NCBI GenBank assembly: GCA_024280135.1
Contig: JAJRQS010000405.1
Span: 1-6,550 of the forward strand
Source: Bacteroidota bacterium
GTDB taxonomy: Bacteria > Bacteroidota > Bacteroidia > Chitinophagales > Saprospiraceae
DNA length: 6,550 nt
Direction of reading: 5' to 3'
Each line of letters starts with the position of its first letter. Positions within the stretch are counted from its first letter, which is position 1. Position numbers and translations under genes: made by a program. The notes under the pieces are model-generated. The model had not been told where the DNA came from, searched no databases, and was given only the letters and a program-made list of their open reading frames with translations. Positions 1 through 5,308 of the stretch are shown one piece after another.

Positions 1-56
1 CCTAAACGGCAAAACGCATCTACGTATCTTTTGCCGCTATTGCTGATAAACTTCAT
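1..56 (-). CDS. 5' end of an unidentified leftward gene (partial)
   Basis: Read on the minus strand, an ATG at 56-54 opens a frame that stays open to the window edge and gives 18 codons, MKFISNSGKRYVDAFCRL. The purine-rich stretch GGAGGAGA lies directly before the ATG and could serve as a ribosome binding site, although its spacing is very short. The fragment is too short to assign a family or function. It lies about 115 bp downstream of the DUF4177-like gene on the same strand, and no TAnnTTTG-type promoter is visible between them, so cotranscription is possible. The reading as a real gene rests only on the start context and the open frame. Confidence 0.4.
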   Translation of the reverse strand, partial: MKFISNSGKRYVDAFCRL

Positions 57-115
57 TCTCCTCCGATTTTAATTCTATTATAATCTTTGGACTCTTTTTC
101 TTGGTGAGTAAAATT

Positions 116-137
116 TTATCTTTATGATAAAAGATAA
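116..137. terminator. weak AT-rich hairpin between the two leftward genes
   Basis: TTATCTTT (116-123) and AAAGATAA (130-137) form an 8-bp perfect inverted repeat around a 6-base loop. On the minus strand it is followed by AAAATTTT. It lies between the end of the DUF4177-like gene and the start of the next leftward gene. With almost no GC pairs it would be a poor intrinsic terminator, so this is only a possibility. Confidence 0.2.
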
Positions 138-171
138 CTATACTATACCTCAATTTAATTAAACTATCCTA

Positions 172-402
172 CTACACGATTGCTTTAAAGATAAGCATCA
201 CACCAAGCGTATGCGGATAGGAGGATTGGTAATTCGCTTCTATAGGTGTAGTGGTCACCAATTCATATCCTTTATCTGCTTGCTCCATTAAAGCAGCCTG
301 AACATCTCTAGCAAGCTGATCGCCATTTGGTTCATAGGTCATTGACAATACTTTTTTTGTCACAATCTCGGATCTAATAAAAAGGGTCTTGTATGCTTTC
401 AT
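172..402 (-). CDS. small DUF4177-like protein
   Basis: The gene encodes 76 residues of unknown function. The predicted pattern fits the small DUF4177-type fold: an N-terminal strand (MKAYKTLFIR), a helix around residues 28-44 (GDQLARDVQAALMEQADKGY), the hallmark turn KGYELVTTTP at 44-53 (DUF4177 proteins usually have GWEL or GYEL here), and a final strand GVMLIFKAIV at 67-76. There is no signal peptide or membrane segment, so a cytosolic location is expected. I chose the ATG at 402-400. An in-frame ATG 13 codons upstream (441) would add a low-complexity leader rich in Tyr and Lys that does not fit the fold, and the bases just before 402 are the A-rich type common ahead of Bacteroidota starts. 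The family assignment is from motif memory, and the cellular role is unknown. Confidence 0.7.
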   Translation of the reverse strand: MKAYKTLFIRSEIVTKKVLSMTYEPNGDQLARDVQAALMEQADKGYELVTTTPIEANYQSSYPHTLGVMLIFKAIV

Positions 403-493
403 CTTTTGTTTTTTTTTGTAAATGTAATGATTAAAATACAACCGAATGTTAGTATTTCTCTAGAGGTACAGGGAGAAGGGGCAAGGAGAAAAA

Positions 494-571
494 AATTCGG
501 GCATTCGTGGCAAAAAAACTATCTAGTGCCTGCCTGAATCGGCAGAGGCAGCTGCATTTAGAGGGAAAGGG
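494..571 (+). repeat. dispersed repeat module, copy 1 (partner at 3147-3214)
   Basis: This stretch contains GCATTCGTGGCAAAAAAACT followed by GAATCGGCAGAGGCAG (from 536), a variable base, and TGCATTTAGAGGGAAAGGG. The 36 bases at 536-571 match 3179-3214 with a single difference (cagctg versus caggtg). Here CTGCC (530-534) can also pair with GGCAG (541-545) as a small hairpin. The other copy lacks the left arm of that hairpin. Confidence 0.8.
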
Positions 572-599
572 CGAAGGGGAAAGAAGAAAAAATGGTGTT

Positions 600-631
600 G
601 CGGTTTTAGGTGTTAGGGTTTTAAGGTGGGT
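600..631 (+). repeat. dispersed repeat module, copy 1 of 3
   Basis: The module reads GCGGTTTTAGGTGTTAGGG then TTTTAAGGTGGGT. Near-identical copies occur at 2866-2898 and 3233-3265, both inside the long direct repeats downstream of dnaB. This copy lacks one A of the others and has AAGG where they have ATGG. It is not followed by the 192-bp element that follows the other two. Confidence 0.8.
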
Positions 632-640
632 TCAAATAAA

Positions 641-703
641 AATTCGTGAATTCGTGACTTAACACCAGTCTAGTGTGTTTTAATTCAGACATTCGTGGCA
701 ACC
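641..703 (+). repeat. ATTCGTG-type degenerate repeat, copy 1 (partner about 3108-3156)
   Basis: Paired ATTCGTG words (642-656) are followed by CCAGTCTAGTG, GTTTTAATTC and CATTCGTGGCAA. The same order of words appears at about 3108-3156 with small differences. Short-period ATTCGTG text of this kind is, to my knowledge, common in intergenic DNA of Bacteroidota. Its function is unknown. Confidence 0.7.
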
Positions 704-900
704 TGCAATCTGAGCAGTAGAGAAATGCAAGGCAACATAAATTATGCTCAATCGAGCTTCTAAAGAACCCAAATCAAACAAAATCTTTCAACACGAATAG
801 AAGATGTCGTGGGAGAAAAAAGTTTGTTTTATTTTTCAACATTGGCACTTTAAAATTTTCATCAGAATAAATTCTAAGAATCTTGAATATGAAATACGTA

Positions 901-962
901 TTTTCTTAAATCGTAATTACATAGCCAGTAATACATATAAAAAAATATAATATTTAAGAAAA
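901..962. other. AT-rich putative unwinding element bounded by an inverted repeat
   Basis: TTTTCTTAAAT (901-911) and ATTTAAGAAAA (952-962) are a perfect 11-bp inverted repeat around 40 bases that are almost entirely A and T, including a run of A and T at 935-956. Just upstream, AAATACGTATTT (892-903) is a perfect 12-bp palindrome overlapping the left arm. Its position beside the DnaA boxes suggests a DNA unwinding element. This is inferred from composition and context. Confidence 0.45.
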
Positions 963-974
963 GTGTGTGAAGGG

Positions 975-1003
975 TGTGGATAAGTGGATAAATATGTGGA
1001 GAA
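975..1003 (-). promoter_or_regulatory. DnaA-box cluster, left group (three boxes)
   Basis: On the minus strand, an exact TTATCCACA lies at 983-975, TTATCCACT at 991-983 and TTCTCCACA at 1003-995. The first two come from an exact tandem duplication of GTGGATAA (976-983 and 984-991). All three face the same way, toward the AT-rich segment. Confidence 0.65.
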
Positions 1004-1021
1004 CTCTGCTACATTCCACTC

Positions 1022-1063
1022 TTTTCCACAATACCACTAGTCGTTATCCACAAATGTGGAGAA
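1022..1063. promoter_or_regulatory. DnaA-box cluster, right group (three boxes)
   Basis: TTTTCCACA lies at 1022-1030 and an exact TTATCCACA at 1044-1052, both on the plus strand. TTCTCCACA lies on the minus strand at 1063-1055. The last two face each other across two bases, giving a near-palindrome at 1044-1063. Together with the left group, boxes occur in both orientations over 89 bp, far denser than expected for a 9-mer with at most one mismatch. Confidence 0.65.
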
Positions 1064-1104
1064 GCAATCGTATTTGTTTTAGTTTTTATGTCAATATTTT
1101 TACT

Positions 1105-1112
1105 TAGCTTTG
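1105..1112 (+). promoter_or_regulatory. possible dnaB promoter, -7 element
   Basis: TAGCTTTG matches the Bacteroidota -7 consensus TAnnTTTG exactly and lies between the DnaA boxes and dnaB. The nearest upstream TTTG (1073-1076) is 28 bases away, longer than the usual spacing of about 19-23, so the -33 element is not convincing. If used, it would give a leader of roughly 180 bases. Confidence 0.35.
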
Positions 1113-1171
1113 AGGAAAAGGACAGAATAAGCGGATAAAAAGCCTTGAATTCGATTCTTTTAATACTAAAT

Positions 1172-1223
1172 ATGTTCTTTTTCCCAAGATTACGGCTTCA
1201 AATAATTTGAAAATGTTCTTTTT
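1172..1223. promoter_or_regulatory. palindrome flanked by direct repeats in the dnaB leader
   Basis: ATGTTCTTTTT occurs twice (1172-1182 and 1213-1223). Between the copies lies the perfect palindrome TTCAAAT-A-ATTTGAA (1197-1211). The arrangement looks like a protein-binding site or operator ahead of dnaB, but no known regulator is recognised and the DNA is AT-rich enough for chance matches. Confidence 0.3.
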
Positions 1224-1299
1224 GGATACCTAAAAATAAAATTGAAACCTTTTACGAAAGTAAAAAAAAAGTGTTTCAAATACAAACAACAAAGTAACT

Positions 1300-2817
1300 G
1301 TGAAATCAAACGAACACAACGGAATTACCACAAAAAGATCCGTACGAAAAAACAAAATGGCTGATAGTCAAAACAATATGTTTGGCAAACTTCCTCCCCA
1401 AGCTAGGCAATTAGAAGAGTCTGTATTGGGCGCCTTAATGAGAGATAAAGAGGGATTAATAAATGTCATTGACATTTTAGTTGCAGAAGCTTTTTATGTG
1501 GATAGACACAAAGACATCTATACTGCGATCCTTCATCTATTCGAGAAGTCACAACCTGTGGATTTGATGACCGTCACAGAGCAACTGAAGAAAGATGGCA
1601 ACCTCACTAAAATTGGTGGACCACACTATATAGTAGAGCTTACAAATAAAGTGAGTTCCGCGGCCAACATAGAATACCACGCTAGGATAATATCTGAAAT
1701 GCACATCAAAAGGGAATTGATTAACCTTTCGACGAAAGTCATGCATGAAGCCTATGAAGATACTGGAGATGTTTTTGACTTGCTAGAGATAGCTGAACAA
1801 GGGCTCTTTGCCATCACCCAAAACAACCTATCCAAAAATTTTGAAGAGATGAGCGGACTATCTGCCTTGGTCGTCAAAAAAGCCGAGGAACTGAAAGATA
1901 AAGGAGATGGACTCACCGGTGTCCCTTCTGGTTTTACCGCTTTGGACAAAATCACCTCTGGTTGGCAACCCTCTGACCTGGTCATTATTGCCGCTCGTCC
2001 AGGTATGGGTAAAACTGCGTTGACATTGGCGCTTGCGCGAAATGCTGCCCTAGATTACAAAAAAGGGGTGGCTATTTTCTCCTTAGAAATGGGTTCCGTT
2101 CAGCTTGCGCAAAGAATCTTAGCAGCTGAATCCGAAATTAATATGAAAAGTATTCGGACAGGACAAATGGAAGCACATGAATGGGTACAATTTCAAAAAA
2201 CTATCGAAAGAATGTCTGAAGTTCCTATCTTTATTGATGACACACCGGCCATCAATATCTTTGAGCTCAGAGCCAAGTGCCGTCGATTAAAATCTCAAAA
2301 AGGATTAGACATGATCATTATCGATTACCTCCAGTTAATGACGGCAGGAGGCGATAGCAAAAATAAAAACCGGGAACAAGAAATTTCTATGATCTCTAGA
2401 TCGCTTAAAGCATTGGCTAAAGAACTCTCTGTTCCCATCCTAGCGCTATCACAGCTAAGTCGTCAAGTAGAAGCGCGTGGAGGAATCAAACGCCCCCAAT
2501 TATCCGATCTACGGGAATCAGGAGCGATCGAGCAAGATGCGGATATCGTAACCTTTATATATCGTCCTGAATATTACGGATTAGAAGAAGACGAAGAAGG
2601 AAACTCAGTTGTGGGTATGGCCGAATTTATTATTGCCAAGCATCGAAACGGACCCACTGATACCGTTAAACTTCGTTGGATTGCAGATTATGCAAAATTT
2701 GCCGAATATGAAGAGGTCAATTTTGAAAATATGCCTGCAGGATTAACAAATGCCCCAAACGCCATCACAAGGCCTTCTAAAATGAACGACGACGATATAG
2801 GAGATGTCCCATTTTGA
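1300..2817 (+). CDS. dnaB: replicative DNA helicase DnaB
   Basis: This is the hexameric 5'-3' helicase that is loaded at the origin, unwinds the fork with ATP and binds primase. At 505 residues it is full length. The N-terminal domain (about 30-135) starts LPPQARQLEESVLGALM. The RecA-like core has Walker A ARPGMGKT (232-239), the catalytic Glu in SLEM (E263), Walker B IIIDYLQLM (339-347, D342), LALSQLSRQVEAR (381-393), RPQLSDLRESGAIEQDAD (398-415) and the arginine-finger motif KHRNGPTD (447-454, R449). No intein interrupts it. The start taken is GTG at 1300, with an in-frame stop at 1261. The ATG at 1357 (residue 20, MADSQNN) would give 486 residues and cannot be excluded. The Lys/Arg-rich leader resembles N-terminal extensions I recall from related DnaBs. 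The tail NDDDIGDVPF is acidic and ends in Pro-Phe like SSB. No clear terminator follows. Confidence 0.97.
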   Translation: MKSNEHNGITTKRSVRKNKMADSQNNMFGKLPPQARQLEESVLGALMRDKEGLINVIDILVAEAFYVDRHKDIYTAILHLFEKSQPVDLMTVTEQLKKDGNLTKIGGPHYIVELTNKVSSAANIEYHARIISEMHIKRELINLSTKVMHEAYEDTGDVFDLLEIAEQGLFAITQNNLSKNFEEMSGLSALVVKKAEELKDKGDGLTGVPSGFTALDKITSGWQPSDLVIIAARPGMGKTALTLALARNAALDYKKGVAIFSLEMGSVQLAQRILAAESEINMKSIRTGQMEAHEWVQFQKTIERMSEVPIFIDDTPAINIFELRAKCRRLKSQKGLDMIIIDYLQLMTAGGDSKNKNREQEISMISRSLKALAKELSVPILALSQLSRQVEARGGIKRPQLSDLRESGAIEQDADIVTFIYRPEYYGLEEDEEGNSVVGMAEFIIAKHRNGPTDTVKLRWIADYAKFAEYEEVNFENMPAGLTNAPNAITRPSKMNDDDIGDVPF

Positions 2818-2855
2818 TGCACCTTTAATTCAGGCATTCTCTAGAGGTAAAGGGT

Positions 2856-3078
2856 GAAGGGTATGGCGGTTTTAAGGTGTTAGGGTTTTATGGTGGGTGC
2901 TAATAGAAAAAGGTTCTTGGCGATTTGTAGTGGGTTTTTATTTTTGGGATACTATATCTAGTTTGGTTTGAACGGCTCGAAAGAGCCTATTGAACGCCAA
3001 AGGCTCTTTAAACGCTACGGTAAGTAGCCTTTGAACAAAAATAGGAACAAAGCCATTTTTAATGAGGAATTTCAAAAA
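2856..3078 (+). repeat. long direct repeat, copy A (223 bp)
   Basis: This block matches 3223-3445 with about five differences: a one-base insertion near 2900, tagtggg versus tagtagg, cgccaaag versus cgccgaag, one missing A in cggtaagt, and a T/C change near 3058. The copies are 367 bases apart. The identity ends sharply at both sides, which points to a recent duplication of the unit. The block starts in the GCGGTTTTAAGG module and ends inside the right arm of the MITE-like element. Confidence 0.9.
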
Positions 3079-3102
3079 CCCACTACAAATGACGAAGAGC
3101 CT
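2911..3102. mobile_element. MITE-like element, copy A, with 29-bp terminal inverted repeats
   Basis: The left end (2911-2939) begins AGGTTCTTGGCG and continues ATTTGTAGTGGGTTTTT. The right end (3074-3102) is its inverse, identical over the inner 17 bases and with four mismatches in the outer 12. The 6-mer AGAAAA directly flanks both ends (2905-2910 and 3103-3108), as a target-site duplication would, though the DNA is A-rich. Inside are the perfect hairpin GGCTC-GAAA-GAGCC (2974-2987) and the 8-bp stem CAAAGGCT/AGCCTTTG (2998-3033). The 192 bp encode no transposase. It could be a nonautonomous transposable element or a structured RNA repeat. The family is not recognised. Confidence 0.55.
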
Positions 3103-3222
3103 AGAAAAATTCGTGCATTCGTGGCTCCAGTCTAGTGCGTGTTTTAATTCGTGCATTCGTGGCAAAAAAAACTACCTAGAATCGGCAGAGGCAGGTGCAT
3201 TTAGAGGGAAAGGGTAAAGGGA
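3103..3222 (+). repeat. linker of dispersed modules between the two long repeats
   Basis: The stretch holds ATTCGTGCATTCGTGGC twice (from 3110 and 3148), CCAGTCTAGTG, and the GAATCGGCAGAGGCAG-type module at 3179-3214. All of these words also occur left of the candidate origin at 494-703, in a different order. This shows the same repeat vocabulary on both sides of the origin/dnaB block. Confidence 0.75.
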
Positions 3223-3445
3223 GAAGGGTATGGCGGTTTTAAGGTGTTAGGGTTTTATGGTGGGTGCCTAATAGAAAAAGGTTCTTGGCGATTTGTAGTA
3301 GGTTTTTATTTTTGGGATACTATATCTAGTTTGGTTTGAACGGCTCGAAAGAGCCTATTGAACGCCGAAGGCTCTTTAAACGCTACGGTAGTAGCCTTTG
3401 AACAAAAATAGGAACAAAGCCATTCTTAATGAGGAATTTCAAAAA
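3223..3445 (+). repeat. long direct repeat, copy B (223 bp)
   Basis: This is the second copy of the block at 2856-3078, about 98 percent identical by eye. Identity stops at the inner edge of the right arm of the MITE-like element, after which copy B carries different sequence. Confidence 0.9.
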
Positions 3446-3471
3446 AACACGCTTAGCGACGCCAAAAACCT
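3279..3471. mobile_element. MITE-like element, copy B, with altered right arm
   Basis: The left end repeats that of copy A (AGGTTCTTGGCG, 3279-3290). The right end closes with CGCCAAAAACCT (3460-3471), the inverse of the left 12-mer with one mismatch, but the inner part of the right arm (3446-3459) is unrelated to copy A and contains the small palindrome CGCTTAGCG. At 193 bp it is almost the same length as copy A. The internal hairpin GGCTC-GAAA-GAGCC (3342-3355) is unchanged. The second stem is CGAAGGCT/AGCCTTTG (3366-3400), where an A-U pair has become G-U. No flanking duplication is visible. Confidence 0.5.
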
Positions 3472-3749
3472 CTTATTTCAAAAAAATTAAGCAAGTTTCT
3501 ATCTTCTCACGTTGTTAAACATTTATTTTCAGTTTTATTACGCTGAAAAATTGATACAAATCAAGGGTATTCGTCCAAATATAAAAAATCTATAATACCT
3601 TATCCACCCTCTCCATATCTAACTAATAATAAACGCTTAATACATATAGATTTATTGAATAAGATATTTTTATTAAGCTATTTTTTTCGTAAAAGGCACA
3701 AAATCAACGTATTAACGAGTCACAACTTCGTCGATTTAAAGCCAGAATA

Positions 3750-3782
3750 TTTGCATAAGACAATTTTATGCCCTTATCTTTG
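3750..3782 (+). promoter_or_regulatory. promoter of the lytic transglycosylase gene
   Basis: TTTG (3750-3753) and TATCTTTG (3775-3782) match the -33 and -7 elements of Bacteroidota primary sigma promoters (TTTG and TAnnTTTG), with a 21-base spacer in the expected range. Transcription would begin near 3788, leaving a leader of about 90 bases. It lies inside an open frame at 3655-3852, which argues against that frame being a gene. Confidence 0.65.
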
Positions 3783-3877
3783 TCGCACACATTTGGTCAT
3801 AAACTCCTCTTCCCTTGCTAAACCTATCCCGGGTCCCCCCACAAACCATTGAACACTACACTACAAACAATAATAAC

Positions 3878-5308
3878 ATGAGGAGTCTTTATTCTATTGG
3901 CATATTTACGATAAGTATGCTCATCTCAACACTCTCCCCTGCCCAAACGCCTGTTTTTGTAAACAACGCACCTACAACAGAAGCAACGACAGCAGTCGTT
4001 CGTTCATATTCCACGGTTGACATCACTAAGGATTTGAAAAAAATCAAGTCTGTTGTACCGATGAAAGCAGAAGGCTCCGTCCTTCGCATCATCCGTCGTT
4101 ACCTTTATAACAATAAAACACATACCGAAGAAATGATCGGGCGTGCCTATTTGTACTTTCCTATGATCGAAAGATTGATGGCTGAGCACGATGCTCCTGA
4201 AGAGATGAAGTACCTAGCCATCATTGAATCCTCTTTGAAGCCTGTTGCTAAATCAAGAGTAGGTGCACGAGGTATGTGGCAATTTATGCCCGCTACCGCT
4301 CGAGAATATGGATTAGTAATCAATGACGTAATAGATGAACGGCTTGATCCAGAGAAATCAACGGTAGCAGCGATCCAATACCTAAAGAAGGCCAACAAAC
4401 GTTTCAAGAGTTGGACACTTTCTCTCGCAGCATATAACAGCGGTGGCGGACGTGTCAATCGTGCCGTAAGACGTGCACACTCCAAAAACTTTTGGAAGTT
4501 AAAGCGCTTCCTACCAAAAGAAACTAGAAGCTACGTACCTGCTTATATTGCAGCGAGTTATGTGATGAAGCATTATGACGAATATGGGTTACAACCTGTT
4601 TTTCCTTCGCGTGATATGTATATGACAACTAAAATTAAATTGAATCAAGGCATTCAATTACATAAGCTTGGAGAGATCATCGGTGTTGAATACCATATCC
4701 TTAGAGATTTGAATCCTCAATACTTTACAGGTTATGTGCCTGCCAAGCATGAGTTTAACATTCCTGAGCGTGCAAATGCATACATTGAATCTTACTTCAA
4801 TTTAGAATCCCTACACGATGTGCCTGTAAACGTTGGTTTTTCAAAGGTGAATCATTTTGTAACAAAAGAACAAACCCTATGGGATGTTGCAAAGATGTAT
4901 CACTGCACCCCACAAGCTATCATGGATTGGAATGGTCTGAGTTCAAATAGCCTAGTTGAAAATACTTCTTTGGTTATATACAAGCCTGCCGTAAACCAGG
5001 GCCCTACACCTATTTATTCTTTACCTACGAAAATAAAAAACAACGTAAAGGTACTAGACAATCTACCTCAGCTTCCTGCGAATCTTGAAATGCAAGAAGA
5101 CATCAGTCCGAAGGCTATTAACCGTGTCCATTCAACTAGAATGCGCCGTACAAAACTCAAGAAATATACCATTCGTAAAACCACTTCTCTATATAACATG
5201 GCGAATTGGTTGGATATAGAACTAGATGTCCTATTAAATCTAAATAAGGATTTGGTGAAGTCTAATCACCTTAGCCCAGGCACTATCATTACTGTACCTG
5301 GTAACTAA
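3878..5308 (+). CDS. mltD: MltD-like membrane-bound/periplasmic lytic transglycosylase with LysM domains
   Basis: The enzyme cleaves the MurNAc-GlcNAc bond of peptidoglycan, forming 1,6-anhydroMurNAc, in the periplasm. From ATG 3878 it has 476 residues. A longer frame from 3815 would bury the signal peptide, and its start lies only a few bases past the predicted transcription start. The signal peptide is MRSLYSIGIFTISMLISTLS plus PAQ, cleaved near residue 23, with no lipobox Cys, unlike E. coli MltD, which is a lipoprotein. The SLT family 1 domain (about 90-235) has catalytic E117 in IIESSL, GMWQFMPAT (132-140), AAYNSGGGRV (184-193) and ETRSYVPAYIAA (215-226). A degenerate LysM-like stretch covers about 250-297, a clear LysM 326-368 and a third weaker one about 428-474. 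The gene stands alone behind its own promoter and converges with the pseudouridine synthase gene. The exact Mlt subtype is inferred. Confidence 0.9.
   Translation: MRSLYSIGIFTISMLISTLSPAQTPVFVNNAPTTEATTAVVRSYSTVDITKDLKKIKSVVPMKAEGSVLRIIRRYLYNNKTHTEEMIGRAYLYFPMIERLMAEHDAPEEMKYLAIIESSLKPVAKSRVGARGMWQFMPATAREYGLVINDVIDERLDPEKSTVAAIQYLKKANKRFKSWTLSLAAYNSGGGRVNRAVRRAHSKNFWKLKRFLPKETRSYVPAYIAASYVMKHYDEYGLQPVFPSRDMYMTTKIKLNQGIQLHKLGEIIGVEYHILRDLNPQYFTGYVPAKHEFNIPERANAYIESYFNLESLHDVPVNVGFSKVNHFVTKEQTLWDVAKMYHCTPQAIMDWNGLSSNSLVENTSLVIYKPAVNQGPTPIYSLPTKIKNNVKVLDNLPQLPANLEMQEDISPKAINRVHSTRMRRTKLKKYTIRKTTSLYNMANWLDIELDVLLNLNKDLVKSNHLSPGTIITVPGN

Larger units (their letters stand above)
403..890. other. 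intergenic region with dispersed repeat modules, no gene seen
   Basis: No open frame here has coding character. The left part (about 454-705) is made of short modules that recur downstream of dnaB and are listed separately. The right part (about 705-890) is AT-rich. It shows only minor inverted repeats such as GCTC-AATC-GAGC at 746-757 and CACGA/TCGTG at 792-811, to which I assign no function. Confidence 0.6.
890..1063. other. candidate chromosomal replication origin (oriC)
   Basis: An AT-rich segment with a bounding inverted repeat (901-962) is followed at once by six DnaA-box-like 9-mers between 975 and 1063. Two are exact TTATCCACA, the high-affinity box of well-studied bacteria, and four differ at one position. 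The spacer lies next to dnaB. Genes on its left run left and dnaB runs right, so transcription diverges from it, as is common around an origin. A cluster plus an adjacent easily melted segment is the usual bacterial oriC layout. What is seen is the boxes and the AT-rich DNA. Origin function is inference. The alternative is a DnaA-controlled regulatory region for dnaB. Confidence 0.6.
2818..3749. other. repeat-filled intergenic region, no credible gene
   Basis: Over 900 bases separate dnaB from the next promoter. Positions 2856-3471 are taken up by the long direct repeats, the MITE-like elements and the short modules listed separately. The rest (about 3472-3749) is AT-rich. It holds one small hairpin, TTTTCAG (3526-3532) with CTGAAAA (3543-3549), which has no T-run and so is not a convincing terminator. 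Open frames here have no coding character. Confidence 0.7.

Noticed and set aside
1549..1985. Minus-strand open frames inside dnaB
   Set aside because: They are antisense shadows of conserved DnaB codons with no recognisable protein features.
1984..2070. Possible intein in the DnaB Walker A region, a common insertion site
   Set aside because: The protein reads continuously through ARPGMGKT and all later motifs at normal DnaB length.
2938..3165. 75-codon minus-strand frame in the repeat region
   Set aside because: It lies across the MITE-like element and linker. The one-base indels between copies A and B break the frame in the other copy, so it is not under coding constraint.
2856..3471. Possible CRISPR array
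   Set aside because: There are only two long copies with a 144-base linker made of other repeats. No short regular repeat/spacer pattern or cas gene is present.
3600..3608. Isolated DnaA-box-like TTATCCACC
   Set aside because: A single copy with one mismatch and no neighbours is expected by chance in AT-rich DNA.
3655..3852. 65-codon plus-strand open frame ahead of mltD
   Set aside because: It spans the convincing TTTG/TATCTTTG promoter of mltD, has no domain-like character and no ribosome binding context.
3815..3877. Upstream start of the mltD frame
   Set aside because: The 21 extra residues precede a normal signal peptide starting at ATG 3878 and would place it internally. The bases are better explained as leader RNA.
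3889..4485. Minus-strand open frames inside mltD
   Set aside because: They are antisense shadows of the signal peptide and SLT domain coding sequence.
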